Below, piece after piece: positions 19,845 through 28,497 of a DNA stretch of 28,599 bases. The DNA is from Rozella allomycis CSF55. Taxonomy: Eukaryota > Rozellomycota. The stretch's first letter is position 1, and every line of letters begins with the position of its first letter. The stretch is from assembly GCA_000442015.1 (NCBI GenBank), contig KE560772.1, positions 1-28,599 of the forward strand. Direction: 5' to 3'. The notes under the pieces were generated by a model that saw only the letters and a list, made by a program, of their open reading frames with translations, did no database searches and had not been told where the DNA came from. Position numbers and translations under genes: made by a program.

Positions 19845-19918
19845 GTTTCCATGGTGTAGTTGGTTATCACATCTGCTTAACACGCAGAAGGCCTCCAGTT
19901 CAAGTCTGGATGGAAACA
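19845..19918 (+). tRNA. tRNA-Val(AAC), copy 2
   Basis: The same 74-nt cloverleaf as 14735-14808 without a single difference, again followed directly by TTTT (19919-19922). Flanks differ upstream and beyond the T run, so only the mature tRNA and its terminator are shared. It has the same orientation as copy 1. Confidence 0.95.
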
Positions 19919-19964
19919 TTTTAAGACCACATGATTCCTTTTTCCTTAAAGTTTACGTTTCATT

Positions 19965-20037
19965 TTATAACAGTAATGGTTTAAAAATTTGAGAAAGATT
20001 ATAACAGTAATGGTTAAAAGTAAAAATTTGAGAAAAA
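19965..20037 (+). repeat. short tandem duplication upstream of the TAPT1-like gene
   Basis: Two adjacent copies of a 34-39 bp unit, each starting TTATAACAGTAATGGTT and ending AAAAATTTGAGAAA. The second has about five extra bases in the middle. It lies 50 bp before the start codon, so it may affect the promoter. Confidence 0.75.
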
Positions 20038-20087
20038 TTAGTTAATCGATCCATTTTCAGTTTTAGGAAAATTCAGCATTAATTTTC

Positions 20088-21717
20088 ATGAGCGATGACC
20101 ATGTAGTTCCCGTTAATGAAAACGTTTTACCATTAAAAAACGAGGTTAAATTACAAGCCGAAACTATACCCGAAAGAAAATCGAGTAAATCTGACAAGAA
20201 ATCCCTTTACAATCCATGGAAGGTTTTCCTTAATGACTTGGATCAACTTGATTACAGCAGTTCACAAGCTTTGAAAAGAGAAAGAGTGTATAACTTTCTT
20301 TTGATACCTAACCAACTTGAAAAAGTATCTTTGTTGCAGGCTTTATAGAAGGTTATGTGTTTTGGCTATTTCATATGCATGGATGCTTTTCTATATATGT
20401 TCACTATATTTCCCATTCGATTAATATTAGGACTATATGAATTAATTTTAAAGAAGTACATAGATTTAATAACACACATAGGAAATTGAGCATTGCAAGA
20501 AGATGCGATTTTCTTAAAGGTCTAATTATTTTTTGTGCCGTTTTATTGCTTCAAGAGATCAATTCTTCTATTCTATATCATTCAATTAGGGGGCAATCAG
20601 TGGTTAAACTTTATGTCATATTCAATGTATTAGAAGTAAGCACACTATGTCATGTTTAAATGATTTGTGATAAATTATGTTGTTCCTTCGGCCAGGATAT
20701 TCTGGATTCCTATTTGTCGAGCTTTTTGGATTTGCAAGATACAAAAATGGAAGAGCATCAGAAGTTAAGGCCTTTTACTCATTTCGTCTTGAGTGTAATT
20801 TACGTGTTTGTTCACGCGGTGGTATTTTTCTATCAATCCGTTTGCCTAAACGTAGCAATTAATTCGTATCATAATGCGTTGTTGACTCTTTTAATATCCA
20901 ATCAGTTTGTGGAAATAAAAGGAGCTGTGTTCAAAAGATTCGAAAAAGAAAATCTATTTCAGATGACGTGTAGTGGTACTTGACTTATTTTAGTTTATAA
21001 CAAGATATTGTTGAAAGAGTTCAACTCTCATTCTATTTGATTATAATCGGGCTAAGAAATATGATTGAAATGGGTGATAGTTTGAACAAATGGGACTACT
21101 TTTTCAATACTTTAGGTTTTCAGCTCTTGGTGGTTTTTGTCTGTGAAATATGTGTTGATTGGTTAAAGCATGCCTTTATTTGCAAATTCAATCTTATAAG
21201 GCCCATAATATATGGAAAATATCGCGATGTTTTGTCCAATGATTTGACAAAAGTGGACAAGCCTGTTGATAATTCGGCATTTGTTGCCCGTAGGATCGGA
21301 TTCGCATCAATTCCAGCTACTGCATTTGTAATTTAGGGTTAAATCTTTCAATTTTAGATCATCAGAGTAGCCATACAGCTTGGAAAAATGTTTGGGCTCA
21401 ATTCTCGAGAAATTGTTACTTATGGCCTTATACTTTTTCTTTGGTAAGACCTTAATTTATAATGTATGAAGCTTGTTATGTGTAAAACTATTACTCTCGC
21501 ATCTAATTTTACGTTGGGCAAACAATAATGTGCAGAAATATGAGAATCCAGGGCCCATAGTATCATTATATGCATCTTAAAATAGGAATTTTCATTTCCC
21601 CATGTTAAAGTCGGGCATCAGCTTGGAAAAGATTTTGATAATGCAAAAATTCAAGTTCCGGTACATACTCTTGAGAATATTGATAGATACACCTTAGTAA
21701 AATCCAGAATCCCGTAA
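20088..21717 (+). CDS. TAPT1/Emp65-like multispanning membrane protein (DUF747)
   Basis: 478 aa in 8 exons. The introns are 20325-20351, 20456-20481, 20636-20662, 20976-21004, 21328-21357, 21444-21471 and 21560-21585 (26-30 nt), leaving 1437 coding bases. Family blocks are plain: RERVYNFLLIPNQLEK, DAFLYMFTIFPIRL, HSIRGQSVVKLYVIFNVLE, CCSFGQDILDS, NSYHNALLTLLISNQFVEIK and GAVFKRFEKENLFQM. Several long hydrophobic spans follow. In yeast the homologue Emp65 is an ER membrane protein with a quality-control role; in animals TAPT1 is linked to primary cilia. The third intron ends AATG instead of AG, yet its removal joins VLE to ICDKL exactly as in the family. The last exon (HVKVGHQLGKDFDNA...) is found only by removing the seventh intron; otherwise the frame stops at 21580. 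Confidence 0.9.
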
Positions 21718-21819
21718 ATTCATTTCAATTGATTGTAAAATAAATTACTCTTGAACAATGATATGCCATATTTATTTTGAATGATATGTATTGGTTTAAA
21801 TGAATTTATACATTCAATT
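21718..21819. other. convergent intergenic spacer
   Basis: 102 bp between two 3' ends. AAATAAA-like hexamers on both strands are likely poly(A) signals. Nothing else is seen. Confidence 0.4.
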
Positions 21820-22689
21820 TCAAATAATGAACCAATCTTTACAAGAATTGCTTAACCCGTAATGATTTTGAACAGATTCCCTTACGAATTCGAGGGACCA
21901 GGGAATTCTTAAATGAAGGTTTCCTCTAACAGGCTTATTAAGAATTAAAGTTAAATTTTTGATGAAGTATGGTATTTCCCTATCGGTCACTTCTATTCCC
22001 AGATGAAAAAGCAAAGAAATGGTATAATGCGACAAATAGCTATGCATTTCACAGATGTGGTAAAAGTCATGATCTAACTTATTCTTATACATGAACTTTC
22101 TATATGTCTGTAGATCTAAAATTACCAAAGCAGAGTCCGATTCACATTCTATCCCAATGTTCACTAATTTTGCGATTACCCTTAACAATAAAGTAGTATA
22201 TTGGAACAATGCATGTGATATGTCGGTTGGCAGGATATCGAAACGATGGTTTTCTGGAACTTTTAAATTGAACAATTTGAAGTAGAACTTGCTAGGCTTT
22301 GTGATAAAGGTTGAAAGACGCTTTAGATTTTTAGAAACAACATCAAAATATATATTCATAACATCTGAATTCCTAAGTTCTAATTGTTTTTTAACCGAGC
22401 GCCCAGGTAACGGAGCTCTGAATCTGACTCTTTGAGCGATATTGAAATTATTCTCCTTCAAATTATTAACACATTCAATAAGATTATTCCTTTTAATGGT
22501 TTCATCTTTCACTAGCTTTTGGAAAAGATCTCTGCGAATAAGCAACTGATAGACTTGGACCAAGTTATGATTTTTTTGCACCACTTTACCTTTAATCCTA
22601 TTATGGTGTTTAAAATACGCGTACATTTCCTTGACACATGTAGAACAAATCATAAAATTTAATTCCTTACTACAATACTCGCATTCCAT
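21820..22689 (-). CDS. Atg14/Barkor-like autophagy PI3-kinase subunit
   Basis: 289 aa, no intron seen. Atg14 directs the Vps34 lipid-kinase complex to the site of autophagosome formation. The N-terminus carries the cysteine repeat of that family, CEYCSKELNFMICSTC (C-x2-C-x8-C-x2-C). A long, mostly helical segment follows (about 35-130; YQLLIRRDLFQKLVKDETIK), then a C-terminal part with ISHALFQYTTLLLRVIAKL and CEMHSYLSHYTISLLFHLG, resembling the conserved C-terminal helices of Atg14. I chose the Met at 22689 because it begins the Cys cluster; the Met at 22737 would overlap the divergent gene. It is short for the family, and UVRAG/Vps38 is the alternative. The assignment rests on the Cys spacing and weak similarity. 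Confidence 0.6.
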   Translation of the reverse strand: MECEYCSKELNFMICSTCVKEMYAYFKHHNRIKGKVVQKNHNLVQVYQLLIRRDLFQKLVKDETIKRNNLIECVNNLKENNFNIAQRVRFRAPLPGRSVKKQLELRNSDVMNIYFDVVSKNLKRLSTFITKPSKFYFKLFNLKVPENHRFDILPTDISHALFQYTTLLLRVIAKLVNIGIECESDSALVILDLQTYRKFMYKNKLDHDFYHICEMHSYLSHYTISLLFHLGIEVTDREIPYFIKNLTLILNKPVRGNLHLRIPWSLEFVRESVQNHYGLSNSCKDWFII

Positions 22690-22725
22690 AATCTGATTTG
22701 GCTTAGCTGAACAGGAGCTTAAATC
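22690..22725. promoter_or_regulatory. 36-bp bidirectional promoter
   Basis: The divergent start codons of the Atg14-like gene (22689, minus) and the Nudix gene (22726, plus) are only 36 bp apart. No TATA box is evident in the gap. Confidence 0.45.
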
Positions 22726-23773
22726 ATGATGCAACAACAGAAATACTCCTTTAACTTTCTCGCAGATAAATTGGATAATTTTCCATCAGAAAAATATGAT
22801 AAATTGATATATCCCTTTTATCATAACGATATACTGATTGGTGCCGTCCGTGATCAGACCTGGCGTATAATAGCGTCGAATGCTACAAAAGACTTGTTAA
22901 CAGTTTTCACATTTAAGGAAAACAAAATTACATATGTCGGCCTAAATTTAAGCGAAGACCTGCGAGCATTAATTCACTTTTGCAAAGAAAAACAATTGTT
23001 TAGTGTACTCGATAAATGGCGAAATGAAGAATATATTATTTATGGACAAAGTAAATTTTGTTATTTCTACGTTAAAGAATGCCTATCTCATAACGAAGAC
23101 AATAATAATTACACCAAATGTTTGGTTAATGTAGGCACGGTGGAAAGATCTGCTGTTGGCTTATTTGGCTTTAAAAGTTATGGAGTACATTTGAATGCCT
23201 TCTTTTACTCATCGGATGGAGAATGTTTCATGTGGATAGGCCAACGTTCCCATACAAAGGACTTTTATCCTAATCACTACGACCAAATGGTATTATATGT
23301 AATAGGTAAACAAAAGGTTGCTGGAGGCCTTTGCGTTCCTTTGACGCCTTACCAGTGTTTGGTAAAGGAATGCAAGGAAGAAGCAAATTTGGACGTTTGT
23401 TCCATTGGCTCTGACTTGAAAGAAGTTGGTACAATAAGCTATATAAACAGTATTGAGGAAGGCATATACCCTGAAACCCAGTACATTTTCGATCTCGAAA
23501 TTGGTGATTCATTTGAACCACAAAATACAGACGGTGAGGTTTCAGCATTCCATTGTATGCCAATTAGAAAAGTAATCTTTTAAATTTAATATATTAATGG
23601 TTATTGATGAAGTTATTTCTGGAAAGTTCAAACCTAACTGCGCTGCTGTGATAATAGACTTTTGCCTTAGACATGGATACCTCAAAGCGCGAGAAATTCA
23701 AAACTCCGAAAGTATTCTAAAGCATATCTATTGCTTGAATTCACCATTAGACTTAATAAACCGCTTAAAATAA
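22726..23773 (+). CDS. DUF4743/Nudix hydrolase related to the N-terminal part of yeast thiamin pyrophosphokinase
   Basis: 330 aa from three exons, with introns at 23290-23316 (27 nt) and 23572-23599 (28 nt), leaving 993 coding bases. The first half is DUF4743-like (VERSAVGLFGFKSYGVHLNAF, then CFMWIGQRSHTKDFYP). The first intron interrupts DQM/VAGGL, a conserved joint. The Nudix box is altered: G-x5-L-x7-KECKEEANL, with Leu in place of the first Glu, Lys for Arg and Asn for Gly, while the metal-binding E-x2-EE core is kept. PETQYIFDLEI and KFKPNCAAVIIDF close the domain. Relatives hydrolyse oxidised thiamin diphosphates or other nucleoside diphosphate derivatives; the substrate here is unknown. 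The second intron ends AATG, not AG. It retains a stop, so unless removed the last 48 residues are lost. Nbp35 starts 25 bp downstream. Confidence 0.88.
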
Positions 23774-23798
23774 ATTGTGGCTTACTTCTTGAAAGTTA

Positions 23799-24826
23799 AT
23801 GTCCCAAAATTCAACAACGGGTATTCCAGAAAATGCACCTTCTCGTATATTTTTTCTTTATTTTTTATTAGATTGTCCTGGTCCGTCAAGTGAAAAGGCC
23901 GGATATTCTTCTTCTTGCTCGGGATGTCCGAATCAAAAAGTATGTGCCACAGCACCAAAAGGACCAGATCCTGACATACCTTTGATTAATGAGAGAATGG
24001 AAAGTGTTAAAAGAAAAATATTGATTTTATCTGGCAAAGGAGGTGTTGGGAAAAGTACTGTAACATGTCAACTCGCGCATGCACTGTCCGAGAAAAAGGA
24101 TTTGGAGGTATAGATATGAATGTACTAATATAAGATTGCTGTTTTGGACATTGATGTATGCGGACCATCTGTCCCACAAATGTTTGGCATCAACAATGAA
24201 AATGTACACGCCTCCAACTTTGGATGGACCCCAATTTATGTGAAAGATAATTTAGCTGTTATGTCAGTTGGGCTTCTTTTAGAAGATAAAGATTCCGCCA
24301 TTATTTGGAGGGGGCAAAAAAAGAATGGCATGATCAAGCAGTTTTTGAAAGATGTTGAATGGGGTAACGTCGATATCATGCTTGTTGATACTCCACCAGG
24401 AACATCAGATGAACACATTTCAATTATCCAGCTATTAAAAGAGTGCGGTGTAGACGGGGCTGTTATCGTTACCACACCACAAGAAATATCCCTGCAAGAT
24501 GTTAGAAAAGAAGTAGACTTTTGTCATAAAGTGGGGATACGTGTATTAGGAGTTGTTGAAAACATGGGTCAATTTTCCTGTCCAAAGTGCAAAGTAAACA
24601 CGTTAAATTTTTGTTTTAGAATACATCATATATATTTCCACCATCTTCTGGAGGGGCTCGAAAAATGGCAGAAGAATTAAATATCCCTTTTTTAGAATCT
24701 ATTCCATTGGATCCACTAATAGGAAGGTCTAGTGACTTTGGAGAATCTTTGAAGGAATCTCAAAATTCAATTGCCAATTTGATCTATTCTAAGATGGTTG
24801 ATAATGTTTTATCTTTAATAAACTGA
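23799..24826 (+). CDS. NBP35: Nbp35/NUBP1 cytosolic iron-sulfur assembly scaffold
   Basis: 315 aa in 4 exons. The introns are 23845-23871 (27 nt), 24108-24134 (27) and 24594-24619 (26), leaving 948 coding bases. Nbp35 is a P-loop ATPase that, with Cfd1, assembles [4Fe-4S] clusters for cytosolic and nuclear proteins. The N-terminal ferredoxin-like motif is C17-x13-C31-x2-C34-x5-C40, the deviant Walker A is GKGGVGKST (70-78), then [14 protein letters not shown] and [11 protein letters not shown], and the C-terminal cluster ligands are CPKC. The first intron is in frame and free of stops, so naive reading would hide it; removing it restores the family sequence [12 protein letters not shown]. The second intron contains TACTAAT seven bases before its 3' end, a good match to the fungal branch site. 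Confidence 0.95.
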
Positions 24827-24858
24827 TTTTGTTAGTATTTGGAATATTTAAAAATAGA

Positions 24859-25218
24859 ATGCAACTAAATATATTTGTTGTCACTAAAGTGGCGGGTTCA
24901 AGTATGAACAAAAACATCGAAATCGAAGGCCAATCGATCAACGATAGAATGCATGATGCGGCATATAATATTGTCATGGAAATGATCAGCAGTGTCGCAC
25001 ACGTGAAAAATCAAAAGTCGGCATTTACTATCAAACTTAGTTCGTCTAAGTGCAACTCTAAAAAGCTAAAATTTAGACCAAATTCAAAAAACAAGAAAGA
25101 TAGATCTAGCGCCCTGGAATTTCTTGAGCTAATTGAAAGGTCTGAAAGAGAACTATTACAACAAGAATTACAAAGAGATTTCGGCAAGCGACGAAAGCAT
25201 CAAAAAGTGAAACAATGA
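24859..25218 (+). CDS. small charged protein of unknown function
   Basis: 119 aa from the ATG at 24859, or 104 aa from the ATG at 24904 (MNKNIEIEG). The open frame extends upstream only through non-ATG codons to just after the Nbp35 stop. The middle is Ser/Lys-rich (KLSSSKCNSKKLKFRPNSKN). The C-terminus is an amphipathic charged helix (ALEFLELIERSERELLQQEL) ending in a basic tail. No family is recognised. The 33-77 bp gap after Nbp35 fits the local gene density. It faces the U2 snRNA gene. Confidence 0.55.
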   Translation: MQLNIFVVTKVAGSSMNKNIEIEGQSINDRMHDAAYNIVMEMISSVAHVKNQKSAFTIKLSSSKCNSKKLKFRPNSKNKKDRSSALEFLELIERSERELLQQELQRDFGKRRKHQKVKQ

Positions 25219-25405
25219 AATAAATATTAGTCCAGAATATTAAACTTCTTTGATGCCTTAAAGTAGGCGTCTTCAAAGTAGAATGTATCAATACCTACAT
25301 TTTAAAAGTTAAAACATTCAAAGTCGGTTTGGTATCGTTCTTTGATTAACACATTTGACAACACGATGTCTTGAATGGTCATTGTCAAAAAAGGTAGCAA
25401 AAGTT

Positions 25406-25590
25406 GGTGGGCGTCACATGGCTGTACTGCAATGCCAAGGACACCCTTGAGTTTATCCGAAGCAAGCCTCGAATAAACTCCCAGGAGACAAATTAATTTG
25501 AAAGTTGATGACTCCAGTGGAGTCACTTTAGCTTTCAAACTAAAGAGAACAGATACTACACTTGATCTAAGCCAGAGGCTTGAGATTGGT
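25406..25590 (-). ncRNA. U2 spliceosomal snRNA
   Basis: About 185 nt on the minus strand. The 5' end ACCAATCTCAAGCC leads into stem I (AGCC/GGCT) and then the near-universal TTAGATCAAGTGTAGTATCT, with GTAGTA for branch-site pairing. Next come stem IIa (CTTTAG/CTAAAG) and stem IIb (GACTCC/GGAGTC). A putative Sm site, AATTAATTTG, follows. Stem III is GAGTTTAT/ATAAACTC. Stem IV is GGGTGTC/GACGCCC with the B''/A'-binding loop ATTGCAGTAC. All parts are in canonical order. The open frame on this strand (25302-25538) is only a shadow of the RNA. The 5' end is set by similarity to the yeast U2 start and could be off by a few bases. Its promoter must lie in 25591-25756, where I see no certain element. 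Confidence 0.95.
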
Positions 25591-25756
25591 GACCTTAGTG
25601 AAATTTACAAAACTTAAAGGTAAATTGTTTTGAAAATTCATCCTTGTGGGTTTCAACTGTTTAATGTAAAAATTATTTATTTAAAGTGCTAGCATGTTTT
25701 TTTCTTAATCTTTTCGTGTCTCCAACTCCAAGCCTAATTTTTATTATGAAAATGTT

Positions 25757-26830
25757 TTACATTGGAAGACCCTTATTAAGACCCTCTAAAAGGACGCAGG
25801 CTTTGCAAACTTTATTACTAGAAATATAGCCACATCGTTCGCAGATCATTTGAGTAGGAGTTTTAACATTCTCCTTTATCTCAAAGGCTTCCCCGGAATA
25901 AATTATATCTGTAACAATAAAAAAATCAGATTACCAAGTATTATAGAAGGCCTTATTGCTTCGAGTTCTTTAAGATATGTTCTGGCGAACCCTCTGTATG
26001 CCATTGGTGAATAAATGCATTCAGTAGAAAAATAATCAAGTTTTTTGAAATAAGCATACATAACTATTTCCTTTTCATATGTGTATTTGAATGGTTTTGA
26101 TCTAGGTACGGTTACTCCACCGTTTTCGTCGCATGTTGATATAGCAGTGCATCGCCCTAATCTGGATATATCTCCTCGTAAAACTATTTCTCATAATAAA
26201 TGTTTTTACTGTTCATTAACACAGTTTCCGCAACATCGTCCGCATTGTGCCCAGTAACGATATGATCAACGTTTAATAGGGCAGCCCCTCTGTCTAATGC
26301 CTGCCTTCTAAAGACACCACAAAAAGTACCTATTTATTTACAAAACTCATCACATTACAGTTATTTTTAAGCCCGACTTGCTTCACGATTTCATCCATTG
26401 TCCAACCATATAATTCTTCGTACGAAACAATTTTTAATGGTAAATCATATTGTAGCTGGTTTCTTTTGACAGTCTAAAATATTGTATGGCTATTTTATAC
26501 CTCTAATGAATCATCTCTGTATCCAGTGATTCCTTCATCAACTGACAATAGAAACAGGTCTAGGCCGTAATCATATCGCTCATTTAAAAGCTTTAAAACA
26601 TAAGCTAATACAGTAGAGTCTAATCTATCTCATTAATTCTGAATACCTTTGCCACCAGACGCACCAATGGCAATTTTGTCTCCGCGCTTAAATAGATTTG
26701 TTTGAACAATTGTTTGATGGATCTCAGTTTCAAAAACAAAAAAGAAGCATTCTTTGCAAATAGCTTGTGCAGTTTTAGGTCGCTTTATAATGGCTCTATG
26801 CTCACCACAAAGTTCACAAAGTTTTGCCAT
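25757..26830 (-). CDS. NCS6: Ctu1/Ncs6 tRNA 2-thiolation enzyme
   Basis: 312 aa in 6 exons. The introns are 26620-26646 (27 nt), 26474-26500 (27), 26330-26358 (29), 26184-26209 (26) and 25909-25934 (26), leaving 939 coding bases. With Ncs2 this enzyme adenylates and thiolates U34 of tRNAs for Lys, Gln and Glu in the cytosol, using sulfur carried by Urm1. N-terminal zinc ligands are C5, C8, C25 and C28. The PP-loop SGGKDS (58-63) is split by intron 1. [41 protein letters not shown] and [10 protein letters not shown] are family signatures. The C-terminal zinc pair is CERC/CKAC. The protein is full length. Confidence 0.95.
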
Positions 26831-26864
26831 TGTGGCTTAGGACAAAGTAGAACAGAAAATAGAT

Positions 26865-28370
26865 TTATTCGATTGAAATAAGAGAATTAATAGTTTTTCG
26901 GCGATTATTTAAACTTTTGTCATCTTTTTGGGATTGAGGTGAAGTGAATAGAAATGAGGAAGCAAATTCAGGTTCATCGTCAACAACTTTTCTATCCGCA
27001 GATTCGGCAGCGGCAGGTTTTTCTGCAATTTTCGTTTCTTTTAATACTTCTAATTCCTTTTGGGGTGAGCTTTTTCCTGGATTTGCAGAAGAGTTTCCAT
27101 TTTCAACAGTAGATCTGATATGAGCTATAAGGTCATTAATGGCACCCTCACTTACAACTTTCTGGATAACTTTTGTAATCAATTCCTCAACATTTTCACT
27201 GCCACTTTGCTTTATTAGATCTTTCATTTGATTAATTTCTGGAAGTGGAGACGTCTTAGTGTTTGACAATAAAGACTCGATTTCATTTACCGCCTTAATT
27301 GAAAAGAATTGGCCTTCATTAAGGCAATCGACTTCAATAATATTAGATGAGACTGCTTCCAAAATAAACAATTGCCAGGAAGAAAATGGGCTGGATTTTA
27401 GGAAACGATGCAAATGAGGAAGAGCGCCCATCTGAGAAGACGACACTGGAAGTTTTGTAGTTTTCAGTAATTCCCTCGCAAAATCTGAAATTAAAGACAC
27501 TAATGATTCATCTTTCTTAAATGGAGACAAAGAAATATAGCAAATCGTTCCTTGGTGATCCAGAAAAATCCTTTTAAGACAGCAGGCATGATAAAAGAAT
27601 CTGATCAATTTTTTGTAACCAAATTTCATAATTTCTTCTCTTACATTTCCTGGGAGAGCATTCGCGACGTTAACAATCGTGTCAGAGCCTTTTCCTGCCA
27701 AGTACTTTTCTAACCAGGATATTACAGTGTCCATCATACACGGAAAATCAGTTATGGTAGGAATATCGTCCAAATCTGAAGCCTTTACCTTTTTCTTTTT
27801 GGAGCTCGGTTCATTGGGATCTTCTAACGCGCGTTTTTGATTTAAACTTGTATTTGGCGGTGGTAAATTTTGCAGTTTGTCAACAACGTCACTGGGATAC
27901 TCAATATCGCCAGGGGGAGCTGGTCTAAAAGCCCAATCTTTCTTTTCTGAATCATATCGGCCAACCAAAACACGAGCAGCAAACCCTCCAAAAATGAAAT
28001 CTTTGAAACTTTTGAATTTGCAAAGATCTATTCTTTGGCTCATTTTACTGCCAATATCTTTTAGCCAATTATCTTCGGTTTTCCTCAGCTGGACAATCAA
28101 GGGTAGAAACGGTTGAGCATCTTCTAAATCTATATCGCCAGGAAGTGCAAAGATCCATTCTCCATTATGGTAAATAGCGTCTGTGTATCCCCTGGCCATA
28201 GCGTCCATTAAAAATAGAGACTGCTTCTTGTAAACATTGGATGGTATTTCCTTTGGGTATAACGTGTTAAATTTTTGAAGTAGAATACTTAATGTCGGCT
28301 TTTCAGATATAGGAAAGGTGTTCAACACATCCAAGACCTTTAGGAAAAGTTGTGCTTTTGTTCCAACCAT
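26865..28370 (-). CDS. hypothetical protein with a nuclear localisation-like signal
   Basis: 501 aa, no intron seen. I start at the Met at 28370 (MVGTKAQLFLKVLD), because the 18 residues upstream are Tyr/Ser/Phe-rich and unlike the rest. The first 130 residues look folded and helical. SSKKKKVKAS near residue 195 is a classical basic nuclear signal. A second helical region covers about 225-400 (EEIMKFGYKKLIRFFYHACCLKR). The last 80 residues are Ser/Lys/Glu-rich and probably disordered. I do not recognise the family. Its 3' end lies 34 bp from the start of the Ctu1 gene on the same strand. Confidence 0.75.
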   Translation of the reverse strand: MVGTKAQLFLKVLDVLNTFPISEKPTLSILLQKFNTLYPKEIPSNVYKKQSLFLMDAMARGYTDAIYHNGEWIFALPGDIDLEDAQPFLPLIVQLRKTEDNWLKDIGSKMSQRIDLCKFKSFKDFIFGGFAARVLVGRYDSEKKDWAFRPAPPGDIEYPSDVVDKLQNLPPPNTSLNQKRALEDPNEPSSKKKKVKASDLDDIPTITDFPCMMDTVISWLEKYLAGKGSDTIVNVANALPGNVREEIMKFGYKKLIRFFYHACCLKRIFLDHQGTICYISLSPFKKDESLVSLISDFARELLKTTKLPVSSSQMGALPHLHRFLKSSPFSSWQLFILEAVSSNIIEVDCLNEGQFFSIKAVNEIESLLSNTKTSPLPEINQMKDLIKQSGSENVEELITKVIQKVVSEGAINDLIAHIRSTVENGNSSANPGKSSPQKELEVLKETKIAEKPAAAESADRKVVDDEPEFASSFLFTSPQSQKDDKSLNNRRKTINSLISIE

Positions 28371-28443
28371 GTGGCTTGACCAAAAGCAAGAGACAGATGT
28401 ATATTTTTTTAAATATATCAACATTTTTTATTGATTAAAAATA

Positions 28444-28497
28444 GTACAAAATTCGTTTTCCACGAAGTGAAATCTTCCGTGTCGAGGAGAATTGTAC
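28444..28497. other. 54-nt imperfect hairpin, candidate structured RNA or regulatory stem
   Basis: GTACAA ... TTGTAC closes a stem that continues inward (ATTC/GAAT after a 2-nt bulge, then about five pairs, then CACG..AAG/CTTcCGTG) to a 6-nt loop at 28468-28473. There are about 20 pairs in all. On the minus strand a T5 run (28436-28440 complement) follows the hairpin and a TATATATA-like box lies about 45 bp upstream (28538-28547), the order expected for a short Pol III gene. It matches no snRNA I know. Confidence 0.3.

Noticed and set aside
20088-21717. Calling the TAPT1-like gene, and likewise ZMYND10 and the ABC transporter, pseudogenes because of many frame breaks
   Set aside because: Every break coincides with a 26-31 nt GTA-starting segment whose removal restores the family sequence, and the total coding lengths are divisible by three.
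25302-25538. Minus-strand ORF of 78 codons
   Set aside because: It lies across the U2 snRNA and its 3' flank; the nucleotide conservation is explained by the RNA.
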